DNA from: Paenibacillus doosanensis
GTDB taxonomy: Bacteria; Bacillota; Bacilli; Paenibacillales; NBRC-103111
NCBI RefSeq assembly: GCF_025060755.1
Contig: NZ_JANYUY010000007.1
Location: forward strand, 1 to 64,000
Direction of reading: 5' to 3'
Length of the DNA: 64,000 nt
The position numbers and the translations under genes are program-made. The notes beneath the pieces were generated by a model. That model was not told the origin of the DNA. It saw only the letters and a program-made list of their open reading frames with translations, and did not search any database. Shown piece by piece: positions 53,359 to 61,927 of this stretch (positions are counted from its first letter, which is position 1; each line of letters opens with the position of its first letter).

Positions 53359-54894
53359 TTATTTCTTCTCCGGATGTTCCTTTTTATAAATTTCTGTCGC
53401 CTGATCAATCCACTTCTGACCGCCGGCATCCAAATATTTTTTCTTGAACGACTCGTATTCTTTGTCAAGATCGCCTTTGGATATGATCAAGGAAGCGAAT
53501 CCCTCGTTAATGATGTCATCCAACACCTTCTTCTTCTCGCGCTCAATATCCGGCACCTCGTACAAATAGGCATCTTCGATCACGTTATCGTTCGCAAGCT
53601 TCAAGCCGGCTTTTGTTTTATCGTTCAGCAGTTGAACGGAGAAGCCGCCAATTCGATTCATCACGCCGTTGTAAGCAAACCCGCCTTCATTCCGCAGGCT
53701 CGCTGCATCGTCATAAGGCTTGATCCACTCAAACTTGCCGTTGTCCATCTTGTAGTGCTTGCCCTCGATTCCCGCCCACGTCAGCTTGTCGCCTTCGTCG
53801 CTGATCAAGAAATCCAATACCTTCATGACTTCTTCCGGATGCTTGGAAGCTTTGCTAATGTGCATCCACGGACCGGAATCTTCCAGATACAGGCGCAAAG
53901 TGCCGCCTTGATTGTTCGGGCCTTTGATCACGGTATACTCAAATTCCGGCGCCGGATTTTCAACATAGCGGGTCAGCCAGTTTTGCGTGGTTCCGTTCGG
54001 GGTATAATCAAACGCCCCCATCTTGCCGTTCCATAGCTTCTCAAATTCTTTCAGATTGGAAATTGTAGCAAAATCAGGCTCCATCAAGCCTTCTTTATAC
54101 AGCTTGTTCAGGAATTTAATACCGTCCATGAATCCAGGCTGCAGCACCCAAGGAGTCACTTTGCCGTCGATCAGCTTTCCTCTTCCGACCGGAACGCCGT
54201 ATGCCGCGAAAATATGGTAGAACGTCTGGTATCCGGAACCATTCCCTAAGTAGGCTCCAAGGCCGATCGTATCCTTCTGACCGTTGCCGTCCGGATCATT
54301 ATTCACGAATGCTTTTAACGTCGCATAGTATTCGTCGATCGTCTTCGGCACAGGCAGCTTCAATTTGTCCAGCCAGTCTTTGCGAATCGCCAAAGCGCTT
54401 CCGAATCCCCAACCGCGCGGAATCGCGTATATTTTGCCGTCTACTTTGGAAACGCCTTTTAAGATGGAGCCTTTGTTGTCCATAATATTTTTTCCATACG
54501 TATTTAATAAGTCGTCCATCGGAATAATCACTTGATTTTTGACCAGTTCGCTGATCTTTGCCTTATCCGAGTTCAGGAATGCATCGGGCATATCATTGGA
54601 GGCGATCATCGTATTTAATTTGGTCCCCATGTCGGGAGAATCGACGGCCAGAAACTGGACGTTTACGCCTGTCCGTTTGCGAATTTCCTGAACAACGGTG
54701 TTGTCTTCCGGAAAGTTAGTGCTTTTGTCAATCAAAATGCGCACCGTTACCGGTTCTTTCGGTTTGCCGCTATCGCCGGCAGCCTTACTGCCATCGACCT
54801 CATTGCTTGTGGCTCCCCCTTTGGAGCAAGCAGTCACACTGGTCAATATCGCGGTGGTCAGCATCAACACGACCGATTTCTTAAACTTCTCCAT
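53359..54894 (-). CDS. Extracellular sugar-binding lipoprotein, LplA-type (cassette 4)
   Basis: 511 residues. Lipobox VTAC after a positive MEKFKKS start; family-1 binding-protein body (VNVQFLAVDSPDMGTKLNTM, DWLDKLKLPVPKTIDE, WAGIEGKHYKMDNGKF). Related in overall layout to the binding protein at 5038-6582. The ATG at 54894 has GGGGAG 7 nt upstream; the ATG at 54900 is too close. Third gene of the importer. Confidence 0.87.
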   Translation of the reverse strand: MEKFKKSVVLMLTTAILTSVTACSKGGATSNEVDGSKAAGDSGKPKEPVTVRILIDKSTNFPEDNTVVQEIRKRTGVNVQFLAVDSPDMGTKLNTMIASNDMPDAFLNSDKAKISELVKNQVIIPMDDLLNTYGKNIMDNKGSILKGVSKVDGKIYAIPRGWGFGSALAIRKDWLDKLKLPVPKTIDEYYATLKAFVNNDPDGNGQKDTIGLGAYLGNGSGYQTFYHIFAAYGVPVGRGKLIDGKVTPWVLQPGFMDGIKFLNKLYKEGLMEPDFATISNLKEFEKLWNGKMGAFDYTPNGTTQNWLTRYVENPAPEFEYTVIKGPNNQGGTLRLYLEDSGPWMHISKASKHPEEVMKVLDFLISDEGDKLTWAGIEGKHYKMDNGKFEWIKPYDDAASLRNEGGFAYNGVMNRIGGFSVQLLNDKTKAGLKLANDNVIEDAYLYEVPDIEREKKKVLDDIINEGFASLIISKGDLDKEYESFKKKYLDAGGQKWIDQATEIYKKEHPEKK

Positions 54895-54952
54895 GCACAT
54901 ACTCCCCTTATGAATCTGATTATTTTGAGAGCCATTTTTTCGCTCGCAAAAA

Positions 54953-55831
54953 CTAACCTTTGATCGAGCCGATCATAACGCCCTTGACGTAATACTTTTG
55001 CAAAAACGGATAAACAACCAGCATCGGGATAACGGATGCGACAACGGTAGCCATTTTCACCGATTCCTCTGTGACCAATCCTATCGTCGAAGCAAAGTTC
55101 TCTGTACCTTGAACCTGCTGCAGCGAGCTGCTCATCAGCATCGTTCGCAAAAACACCTGAAGCACTTGTTTCGAATCGGAATTGATGTAAAGAATGGCGT
55201 CAAAATAGGAGTTCCAATGGGCCACGCCATAAAATAAAGCGATCGCAGCAATGACAGGAGCCGATACAGGCAAAATGATCGAAAATAAAATGCGCATCGG
55301 AGCCGCTCCGTCTATATTTGCCGACTCTTCAAGCTCGGGTGGCAAACTTTGAAAGTAGTTTTTCATGATGATTAGGTTCCAAGCGCTGATCGCACCCGGA
55401 ATAATGAGCGACCAGAGCGAATTGATCATCCCGAGCTCTTTGACAATCAAGTAATTCGGGATCATGCCTCCGCTAAACAGCATGGTGAAGAAAATGAGCA
55501 GCGTGATCGCGTTTCTCCCGACAAACCGTTGAACGGATAAGGGATAAGCCAGCATGGCCGTAAACACAATATTGATCGCGGTCCCGATGACCAAACGAAA
55601 GATGGAGTTTCCATAAGCCTGGAAAATCCCTTTGCTATGCAGAAGCATCTCATAGGAGGACAACGAAAACCCTTTCATCCATAAAAACAGTCCGCCCCCC
55701 ATAGCCAGCTTCGGATCGCTTAACGAATACATCAGCACATGCCAAAATGGATACAAGGTCACGATAGACAACAATAGCATGACGATATTCAATCCGAATT
55801 GCCATATACGTTCCCCCAACGACTCTCTCAC
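54953..55831 (-). CDS. Carbohydrate ABC transporter permease, LplC/YtcP-type (cassette 4)
   Basis: 292 residues, six predicted membrane segments. EAA loop LEESANIDGAAPMRILFSII, tail QKYYVKGVMIGSIKG as in the cassette-1 counterpart. GTG start with AGGAGG 8 nt upstream. Confidence 0.87.
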   Translation of the reverse strand: MRESLGERIWQFGLNIVMLLLSIVTLYPFWHVLMYSLSDPKLAMGGGLFLWMKGFSLSSYEMLLHSKGIFQAYGNSIFRLVIGTAINIVFTAMLAYPLSVQRFVGRNAITLLIFFTMLFSGGMIPNYLIVKELGMINSLWSLIIPGAISAWNLIIMKNYFQSLPPELEESANIDGAAPMRILFSIILPVSAPVIAAIALFYGVAHWNSYFDAILYINSDSKQVLQVFLRTMLMSSSLQQVQGTENFASTIGLVTEESVKMATVVASVIPMLVVYPFLQKYYVKGVMIGSIKG

Positions 55832-55859
55832 CAGGCAATCCTCCTTCCAACGAATCCGG

Positions 55860-56828
55860 TTACATCAAACCGCTTTCCGGATCGATTTTTTTCGCAATAT
55901 AATTGGTGAATAAAACAAGCACCAGGCCAATAAGTGACTTGAACAAGCCTGAAGCCGTAGCCAAATCGTATTTGGCATCCTGAAAAGCGAGCTTGTAAAT
56001 ATATGTATCCAAAATTTCGCTTACCTCGTAAACCTGCGGATTATACAGCGCAAATACTTGATCCAGACCGGCGTTAAGTATGCTTCCCACACGGAAAATA
56101 AGCAGGATGACGATCGTCGTCCGTAGACCGGGCAGTGTAATATGCCAAATTTGCTGCCACTTCTTCGCGCCGTCCACTTTAGCGGCTTCGTACAACTGCT
56201 GGTCGATGGTGGCGATGGTAGCGAGATAAAGCACGGTGCCGAAGCCCGCCTCCTTCCAAATATTCGAGACGACAAGCAAGCTGCGGAAATATTCCTTGCT
56301 GCTCAGCAAATTGACGATCGAACCGTTATATCCGAATAATTGAGCGATTTCTCTAATCACGCCGGTAGACGGGGACAAGATCGCAAACAAAATGCCCGAG
56401 ATAATGATCCAAGATACGAAGTGAGGCAAATAAATCGACGTCTGAACAAATTTCTTGTACATCTCATGCCTGAGCTCGTTGAGCATAATGGATAAAATAA
56501 TCGGGATCGGAAAAGCAAACACAAGCTGGTACAAGGAAATAATGATCGTGTTTTTCAATGCCCGGTCAAACCCATACATGCCGAACAGCGTTTTGAAATT
56601 GTCGAAGCCGACCCATTCGCTGGCGAAAAAACCTTGATAAACATTGTAGTTTTTGAACGCGAGCAGGATACCGTACATCGGAATGTAATGGAATACAAGG
56701 AAAAACAAAATTCCCGGCAGCGCCATGAAATATAAAAGCTTGTCCTTGCGGATTTGGGTCAGTTTCCTTCTCCGCTGTTCGGACTTCGCAGTCATGTTGA
56801 GATTCGTCACCGTTCGTTCATATGGCAC
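55860..56828 (-). CDS. Carbohydrate ABC transporter permease, LplB-type (cassette 4)
   Basis: About 322 residues, six predicted membrane segments, EAA loop YEAAKVDGAKKWQQIWHITL, C-terminus NYIAKKIDPESGLM. Start uncertain: ATG 56834 touches the AAAGGGAG ribosome site, so the GTG at 56828 is preferred. A cre-like site lies directly upstream of the ribosome site. First importer gene after the GntR regulator. Confidence 0.85.
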   Translation of the reverse strand: MPYERTVTNLNMTAKSEQRRRKLTQIRKDKLLYFMALPGILFFLVFHYIPMYGILLAFKNYNVYQGFFASEWVGFDNFKTLFGMYGFDRALKNTIIISLYQLVFAFPIPIILSIMLNELRHEMYKKFVQTSIYLPHFVSWIIISGILFAILSPSTGVIREIAQLFGYNGSIVNLLSSKEYFRSLLVVSNIWKEAGFGTVLYLATIATIDQQLYEAAKVDGAKKWQQIWHITLPGLRTTIVILLIFRVGSILNAGLDQVFALYNPQVYEVSEILDTYIYKLAFQDAKYDLATASGLFKSLIGLVLVLFTNYIAKKIDPESGLM

Positions 56829-56844
56829 GCCCATCTCCCTTTCG

Positions 56845-56859
56845 TTGTAAGCGTTTTTA
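56845..56859. promoter_or_regulatory. cre candidate between gntR-type gene and importer
   Basis: TTGTAAGCGTTTTTA matches 14 of 15 consensus positions and shares its first 12 bases with the site at 3539. Binding here would block transcription into the importer genes without affecting the regulator. Confidence 0.55.
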
Positions 56860-56901
56860 TTTTGTCGAAGACACCTGCTTATTCAGAAGATGTCGCCTTA
56901 C

Positions 56902-57573
56902 TTATCCTTTTCCGGCCGTCTTGATTCTTGCGATCAAATCGTCCTTCGCCTTGATGACGTGATCGCTCGTAATGGCTGCCGCAGCCTCTGCATCCCGATT
57001 TTTTAAAGCATGAAGCAGCAGCCGATGATCGTTCACGACATCCTTCACCCGGCTTGACCCATATTTATGGCGCAGGCTGTCGATTAAACCCCAGTGCCGG
57101 TCAATGACGCGCATCGCCTCATCGTTCTGGGCAAGACCATTAATAATTTTGTGAAAGCTCTCGTTCAGCTTCAAGGACAGCGAAACATCGCCTTCCTCCA
57201 CCGCCTGCTCATATTGCTCTTCAATCTCGACGAGTTTCATATAATCATGATCGCTCATATATGGAACTCCGTTGCGAACAAGCATGGTTTCAATTGCCAT
57301 TCTGACATCGTACATGTCGGAGACGAATTTCTCATCGACCTCCCGTACGCTGGCTCCTTTTTGCGGCAGCAGGTTGACGAGCCCTTCCCCTTGAAGCTGC
57401 TGAAGCGCTTCCCGAATCGGCATCTGGCTGACGCCGTACCGAGTGGACAAATCGATAATCCGGAGACGAACACCAGGTTTAAATACACCCGATAAAATAT
57501 CTTCGCGCAGTTTATCGCGAACCCGCGAATAAGTCGTTTCATTAAACGACGATTCTGATGATGTTTGCATCAT
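56902..57573 (-). CDS. GntR-family regulator, FadR/FCD subfamily
   Basis: 223 residues. The winged helix (about 12-80) contains LREDILSGVFKPGVRLRI and STRYGVSQMPIREALQQLQG. The C-terminal FCD helical domain (about 85-215) has Asp/His metal-effector residues typical of the group (DVRMAIE, FHKIINGLAQN, DHRLLLHAL). Members commonly respond to sugar acids such as galactonate or glucuronate. It is first in the operon with a dehydratase, and three palindromic operators lie on its promoter, so it is probably self-repressing. Confidence 0.88.
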   Translation of the reverse strand: MMQTSSESSFNETTYSRVRDKLREDILSGVFKPGVRLRIIDLSTRYGVSQMPIREALQQLQGEGLVNLLPQKGASVREVDEKFVSDMYDVRMAIETMLVRNGVPYMSDHDYMKLVEIEEQYEQAVEEGDVSLSLKLNESFHKIINGLAQNDEAMRVIDRHWGLIDSLRHKYGSSRVKDVVNDHRLLLHALKNRDAEAAAAITSDHVIKAKDDLIARIKTAGKG

Positions 57574-57594
57574 TTTATCCCCCTTCGATTGATT

Positions 57595-57679
57595 CGATAT
57601 TGTATCAAATATCTCATGATTGATATTGTATCAAATAATTTTCGTGCTGTAAATCATTGATTTGATATTGTATCAAATA
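57595..57679. promoter_or_regulatory. Three palindromic GntR operators
   Basis: TTTGATATTGTATCAAATA and two shorter copies, centred near 57602, 57628 and 57670; each is TTGATA-TTG-TATCAA or a one-arm variant. All three point the same way. They cover the regulator's own promoter. Confidence 0.75.
57625..57653 (-). promoter_or_regulatory. Promoter of the GntR operon
   Basis: TTTACA, 17-bp spacer, TACAAT on the minus strand. The -10 lies within the middle operator. Confidence 0.65.
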
Positions 57680-57780
57680 TATATTATTGAATTCCGTTCC
57701 AGAAAGATCGCGAGGTTTCCGGATCAGCTTCACATGCAGCTATTGTTATTTTGGCGAATTGTTGCGGTCTTGATGCCCGT

Positions 57781-58566
57781 CTAGATTTGACTATTTTTAC
57801 GAAATTCAGAGGCGTTGATGCCCATCTTCGCACGGAACACCCGGCTCAAGTACGAGCCGTTCTCATAGCCGCACATGGAAGAGATGGCGTCCATCGTGTA
57901 ATTCGTTTCGAGGAGCAGCCGCTTCACCTCTTCCAGCTTCAAACGGGTCGCATACTCCTTCGGGGACAGGCCGTATTCCAGCCGGAACCGTCTCGTTAAT
58001 TCCGATTGCCGGATGCCGAGCATCTCGGCAATTCGCTTCATAGTCAAGCCGCTGAACAAATTGTGGTGAATGTAGCCGGCCGCCTGCCGCATTTGCGGAT
58101 CGGTTCTTTTCCTTCGCTTCTGCGCGTACTGCCCTTCCATATCGCCCAGATGGAGCAAATCCATCAGCATATGATTGGCGATCTTCGTCTTGTACGATTC
58201 GCTGCCATGCTCGCGCCAAGCTTTTCGCAAATAAGCATAGGTGGACGACAGACGATTGACGTCGCTGACAGTTACTTTGCCGACCGGGAGCGAATCGAAG
58301 GTGGGGTCCGGCTCGAGCATCGGACTGTAGTTGAGCATATGGAACGTAATTTCTCCGAATGATCTGCGCTTGAATAGAACACCGGACGGTACGAACACAA
58401 GATCGCCGAACGAAGCTTTACCTGTATGTTTGCCGACGCCGTATTCGAAGGCGCCTGTTTCTACGCCTAGAATGACATGCTGTTTGTGAATTTCTTCCGG
58501 CTTGATAAAGCCGGGCTGCGGACCTGCATATACATAAAATTTCAACTCGTGTGACGGTGTGTACAA
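57781..58566 (-). CDS. AraC-family transcriptional regulator
   Basis: 261 residues. The N-terminal cupin-like sensing domain (about 1-130: HVILGVETGAFEYGVGKHTG) precedes an AraC DNA-binding domain (about 160-258: LTMKRIAEMLGIRQSELTRR and TMDAISSMCGYENGSYLSRV, then FRAKMGINASEFR). TTG start with AGGAGG 8 nt upstream. It is divergent from the secreted glycosidase at 59056 and probably controls it. Confidence 0.85.
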   Translation of the reverse strand: MYTPSHELKFYVYAGPQPGFIKPEEIHKQHVILGVETGAFEYGVGKHTGKASFGDLVFVPSGVLFKRRSFGEITFHMLNYSPMLEPDPTFDSLPVGKVTVSDVNRLSSTYAYLRKAWREHGSESYKTKIANHMLMDLLHLGDMEGQYAQKRRKRTDPQMRQAAGYIHHNLFSGLTMKRIAEMLGIRQSELTRRFRLEYGLSPKEYATRLKLEEVKRLLLETNYTMDAISSMCGYENGSYLSRVFRAKMGINASEFRKNSQI

Positions 58567-58652
58567 ACGTATCGCCTCCTTCCTTCACCATTTTAATTTA
58601 TCATGACCAAAGCCGAGGCGGGAATCGAGAACATTAAAAAAAGTACAGAAAC

Positions 58653-58681
58653 TATATAAAATCTGTGTATTTCTATTTCAA
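58653..58681 (-). promoter_or_regulatory. Promoter of the AraC regulator
   Basis: TTGAAA, 17-bp spacer, TATATA on the minus strand, about 85 bp upstream of the TTG start. Confidence 0.6.
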
Positions 58682-58908
58682 CTTTGTGTGTGTAAGATGA
58701 GGGTGTGGTCCGTTATCGGCATTACGAAAGGCGCTGGTTTGGCAGCCGTCGACGTGTGCCCTGGTCGTTATTGCGCTCGGAGCGATCTGTTGGGCGGCTG
58801 CAAAGACGTGCCGGTCAAATTTCCGCTCAGCTCAAACGTCGTGCTGATTTGGCTTGCCGGCAGCTTATGGAGGTGAGGCTGGGAACAGCTTGACGGATTA
58901 CCGCTTTT

Positions 58909-58923
58909 ATGAAAACGTTTACA
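58909..58923. promoter_or_regulatory. Perfect cre site
   Basis: ATGAAAACGTTTACA fits all 15 positions of the CcpA consensus. It lies about 130 bp upstream of the secreted glycosidase. The 58567-59055 gap otherwise holds only short frames without recognisable homology. Confidence 0.65.
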
Positions 58924-59028
58924 ATTTAACCGTTCATGACAAGAGGTGATTATTCATGAAACGCTAGCGAAAAACGAAACGCGCCGGAAGCACCCGACAA
59001 GCCATTACGGCTGCAGAGTTGACACGAA

Positions 59029-59042
59029 TTCTAATTAGAATG
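59029..59042. promoter_or_regulatory. 14-bp palindrome before the glycosidase ribosome site
   Basis: ATTCTAATTAGAAT is a perfect palindrome ending just before GGAGG. It could be an operator or a small leader hairpin. Confidence 0.35.
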
Positions 59043-59055
59043 GAGGCTTGAATAA

Positions 59056-61695
59056 GTGGGAAGCAGACGTGCACTATTCAGAGCTGCAAAATTCATGATC
59101 TTATGCTTTTTAATATGCAATATGTTGATATGGCCCTTGCTGAGCCAGGTGGCCCATGCAGACGTTATTGACACGCATGACCCGATTGAAGTAAGCGTCG
59201 ACTGGGGTACAACGGGGAAAACGATCCCCGCTTACGCATACGGATTAAATTCCAATGGACTATTACAAGATTCGTATACGACGGATGCCAACTTTATGTC
59301 GCATCTTCGTTATTTGAACGGTAACAAAGGGCTTGTGCGCATTCATAGTACAAGCATGATTAGTACAAGCGGCTGGATCAATGCGGACCTCACCTGGAGC
59401 GAATCCAAAATCGTCGCCGCTCTGACACCCTTGGCAGCGGAACATTATCCGGTCATGATCAACATTCCATATGGACCGAACGGCCAAACGGACTATTTGG
59501 ATGCGGATACGTTCGCCGCTTTCGCCGCCGAATTGGTGCGTATCGTTAATGTGGAGCACGGGCTGGGCATTGCCTATTGGGAAATTCCGAATGAAAGAGA
59601 AAGCGGCTTCGTGAATCCGGGATTGAATGCTTCGGCAATGGCCAATCTGATCCGCAAAAGCTATACGGCTATGAAAGCGATCGACCCGTCGATTCAAGTC
59701 GGCGGACCGGCCGCAAGCGATGTGAACGTCTCCTATATTAGCAATGTGGTCCAAGCGGCTTGGCCCCAAATCGACTTCGTTACGATGCACGCGTACAGCA
59801 GCGGACAATCACGGCCGGGTACGGACAATCAGGCATATGATCATGCCCAGAAGCAAGGCGTACTTGTCAACTCGCTGCGCTCCGCCCTGCTCGCGAACAA
59901 CTCGCAAGCCGATCTGCCCATATTGATTGACGAATACAATATGACTTGGGATACCGATCCCCGCCTGCATACAAGCAAGGAATCCGTCTACAGCGCGCTG
60001 CTCGTCGCGGGTGTCATCGGCGGAGCCGGGTCAGGAGTCAATTTCTGGCATGCCGAAAGCTCCTACATGGGCCTGATGAACGACCGCAGAGAACTGTACG
60101 ATACGGCGGATCTGAATCATTGGTTCAATCGTTTTTTTCACGGACAAGCAGCAGCCTCCGTATTCCCCGATAAGTCCAAAGTAGACGGATTTGCAGTCAA
60201 AGGGGATAACCGGAATTCAGTTTTACTCGTAAACAGGACGAATAACGAACAACTTGTGCGCTTGCAGCAATCCGGCTCGCAGCTGACGAATCAAGCCGCG
60301 GCGTCCAGTTGGGATTTGTATCGGATTGATGAATACGGCTCTTCCCATATGCCCGGGATCGATGGGAGCCAATGGCCGACAACGGGAATTTTGCTGCCCG
60401 CAAATTCCGTAACGATTGTAACGTCAGGCACAGATGTGACGATAACGGAGCATATCCCGTATACGCTCACGAATAGGAGCTCGGAAACATTATTAACGGT
60501 CACCGGCTCCGCTTACGGTTACATTCATGAGCAGAACCGGTTGTCCGCCCAACAGCGCTGGGTGTTCCAATCGGTTGGAGCCAACGTATACGAGGTCCGC
60601 TCCTACGCGGACGGAAGCTTGCTGTCAATACCCGATGGAACGAACGGGACCATTACTCAGTGGAAGCTGCTGCCGGTTGGCGGGGACACGTTCGAACTTC
60701 AAGCGGCGGGAACCACCTCGGCACTGTCCATCTCCAACGACCCGCTTGACAACCATGTGCGGCTGGACCCTGATGCATCGACGGCAAGGCAGCAGTGGAC
60801 GTTAGCCTATGCAGGCACACGTACCGAAATTATCGATCATGCGCAGCATCTGTATCAAATCGTTAACAAAGCGTCGGGAAAAGCGCTGCAAATCGGCAAT
60901 TCACGGAAGACGGAAGGCGGAATCGCCAATCTCCAAAAGGATGAAGGATTAGCCAGCCAAAAATGGAGCTTCCGATGCTACGCCGATTGTTCCGGCTTCC
61001 GAATCACGAACGCGAACAGCGGACAAGTCATTCACGGCGCAGCCGGGTCGCTCATTACTCAAGCGCCCTTCTGGTACGACCCTCCCAGACAACTGTGGAC
61101 GTTGGAGAAACAAGCGGACGGCTCCTATGTAATCCGGAATAACTTATCCTCTCAAGTGCTGCAGCCTAAAGAGGGGAGTTTGCTGGAAGGTGCTCTAGCC
61201 GTAAGCGGCCCCTATACCGGAGCCGATGATCAGAAATGGTATATTTCTAAAGATACCCGAATTCCTGTTGCACCGACGATCGACGAGGAATCGGACTATA
61301 TTCTGCAAAATTTGGCCACAGGGAAAGTCATCTCCGTACCGAACTCAAGCACAGCGAATGCTGCGGCTGTCACGCAAGCAGCGTATACGGGCAATCCGGA
61401 GCAGCTTTGGCAATTTAAATGGTATAGGTCCGGAACAAGAATCATCAACAAAAACAGCCAGCTGCTGCTGGCGCCTAACTCGTCATCGCTTTCTATCCAG
61501 CAAACTTTCGCTTATCACGATATAAATCAGCAATGGATATTGGAGAAGCAGCGCGACGGTACTTACATGCTCATCTATGCCGCCAACCGAAAAGTGCTGC
61601 AGCCTGTGGGCGGAAGCAGCGCGGTTGGCGTCAGATACGAATGGGTCGAACCGACAGGTGCAAATGAACAGAAATGGATTCCGATCCGAAAATAG
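59056..61695 (+). CDS. Secreted GH-A-like glycosidase with ricin-type beta-trefoil repeats
   Basis: 879 residues. Signal peptide to about residue 37 (hydrophobic core then VAHAD); catalytic TIM barrel (about 45-400) with acid/base E180 in WEIPNERESG and nucleophile E293 in ILIDEYNM, a GH39/GH79-like pattern; small beta domain (about 400-470); then ricin-type carbohydrate-binding repeats to the C-terminus, recognisable by recurrent QQW, QKW and QLW motifs. GTG start with GGAGG 9 nt upstream. Divergent from an AraC regulator and carrying a perfect cre site upstream. It probably releases oligosaccharides outside the cell for the importers. Confidence 0.83.
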   Translation: MGSRRALFRAAKFMILCFLICNMLIWPLLSQVAHADVIDTHDPIEVSVDWGTTGKTIPAYAYGLNSNGLLQDSYTTDANFMSHLRYLNGNKGLVRIHSTSMISTSGWINADLTWSESKIVAALTPLAAEHYPVMINIPYGPNGQTDYLDADTFAAFAAELVRIVNVEHGLGIAYWEIPNERESGFVNPGLNASAMANLIRKSYTAMKAIDPSIQVGGPAASDVNVSYISNVVQAAWPQIDFVTMHAYSSGQSRPGTDNQAYDHAQKQGVLVNSLRSALLANNSQADLPILIDEYNMTWDTDPRLHTSKESVYSALLVAGVIGGAGSGVNFWHAESSYMGLMNDRRELYDTADLNHWFNRFFHGQAAASVFPDKSKVDGFAVKGDNRNSVLLVNRTNNEQLVRLQQSGSQLTNQAAASSWDLYRIDEYGSSHMPGIDGSQWPTTGILLPANSVTIVTSGTDVTITEHIPYTLTNRSSETLLTVTGSAYGYIHEQNRLSAQQRWVFQSVGANVYEVRSYADGSLLSIPDGTNGTITQWKLLPVGGDTFELQAAGTTSALSISNDPLDNHVRLDPDASTARQQWTLAYAGTRTEIIDHAQHLYQIVNKASGKALQIGNSRKTEGGIANLQKDEGLASQKWSFRCYADCSGFRITNANSGQVIHGAAGSLITQAPFWYDPPRQLWTLEKQADGSYVIRNNLSSQVLQPKEGSLLEGALAVSGPYTGADDQKWYISKDTRIPVAPTIDEESDYILQNLATGKVISVPNSSTANAAAVTQAAYTGNPEQLWQFKWYRSGTRIINKNSQLLLAPNSSSLSIQQTFAYHDINQQWILEKQRDGTYMLIYAANRKVLQPVGGSSAVGVRYEWVEPTGANEQKWIPIRK

Positions 61696-61720
61696 CTTGA
61701 ATGAATCAACCATGAACGCT

Positions 61721-61761
61721 CGCGATCAGCGGCGAATTGCATCAATACCCGGCTGATCGCG
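61721..61761 (+). terminator. Terminator of the secreted glycosidase gene
   Basis: CGCGATCAGC/GCTGATCGCG perfect 10-bp stem, followed by a T/G-rich tail, 25 bp past the stop. Confidence 0.6.
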
Positions 61762-61883
61762 GCTCGTGCTTGTTTTGCTTGGCCTTGACTATTACTTCGA
61801 AGACGGGCTCCGCCACTATCACGGTTGGGACAAATCGGGCTGTACGAAAAGCCATACCGTGTCCAGTGATTATCATCTTTTTA

Positions 61884-61923
61884 TAAAAAAAGAGAGGGGC
61901 TCCTCCTGGGCTCCCCCTCTCTT
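61884..61923 (-). terminator. Intrinsic terminator of nrdJ
   Basis: AGAGAGGGG pairs with CCCCTCTCT, followed by T7 on the minus strand, starting 5 bp after the nrdJ stop. Confidence 0.8.
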
Positions 61924-61927
61924 CTCC

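Noticed and set aside
57595-57679. Three spaced repeats as a CRISPR-like array
   Set aside because: Units are 16-19 bp palindromes, spacers differ in length and carry promoter elements; they are operators.
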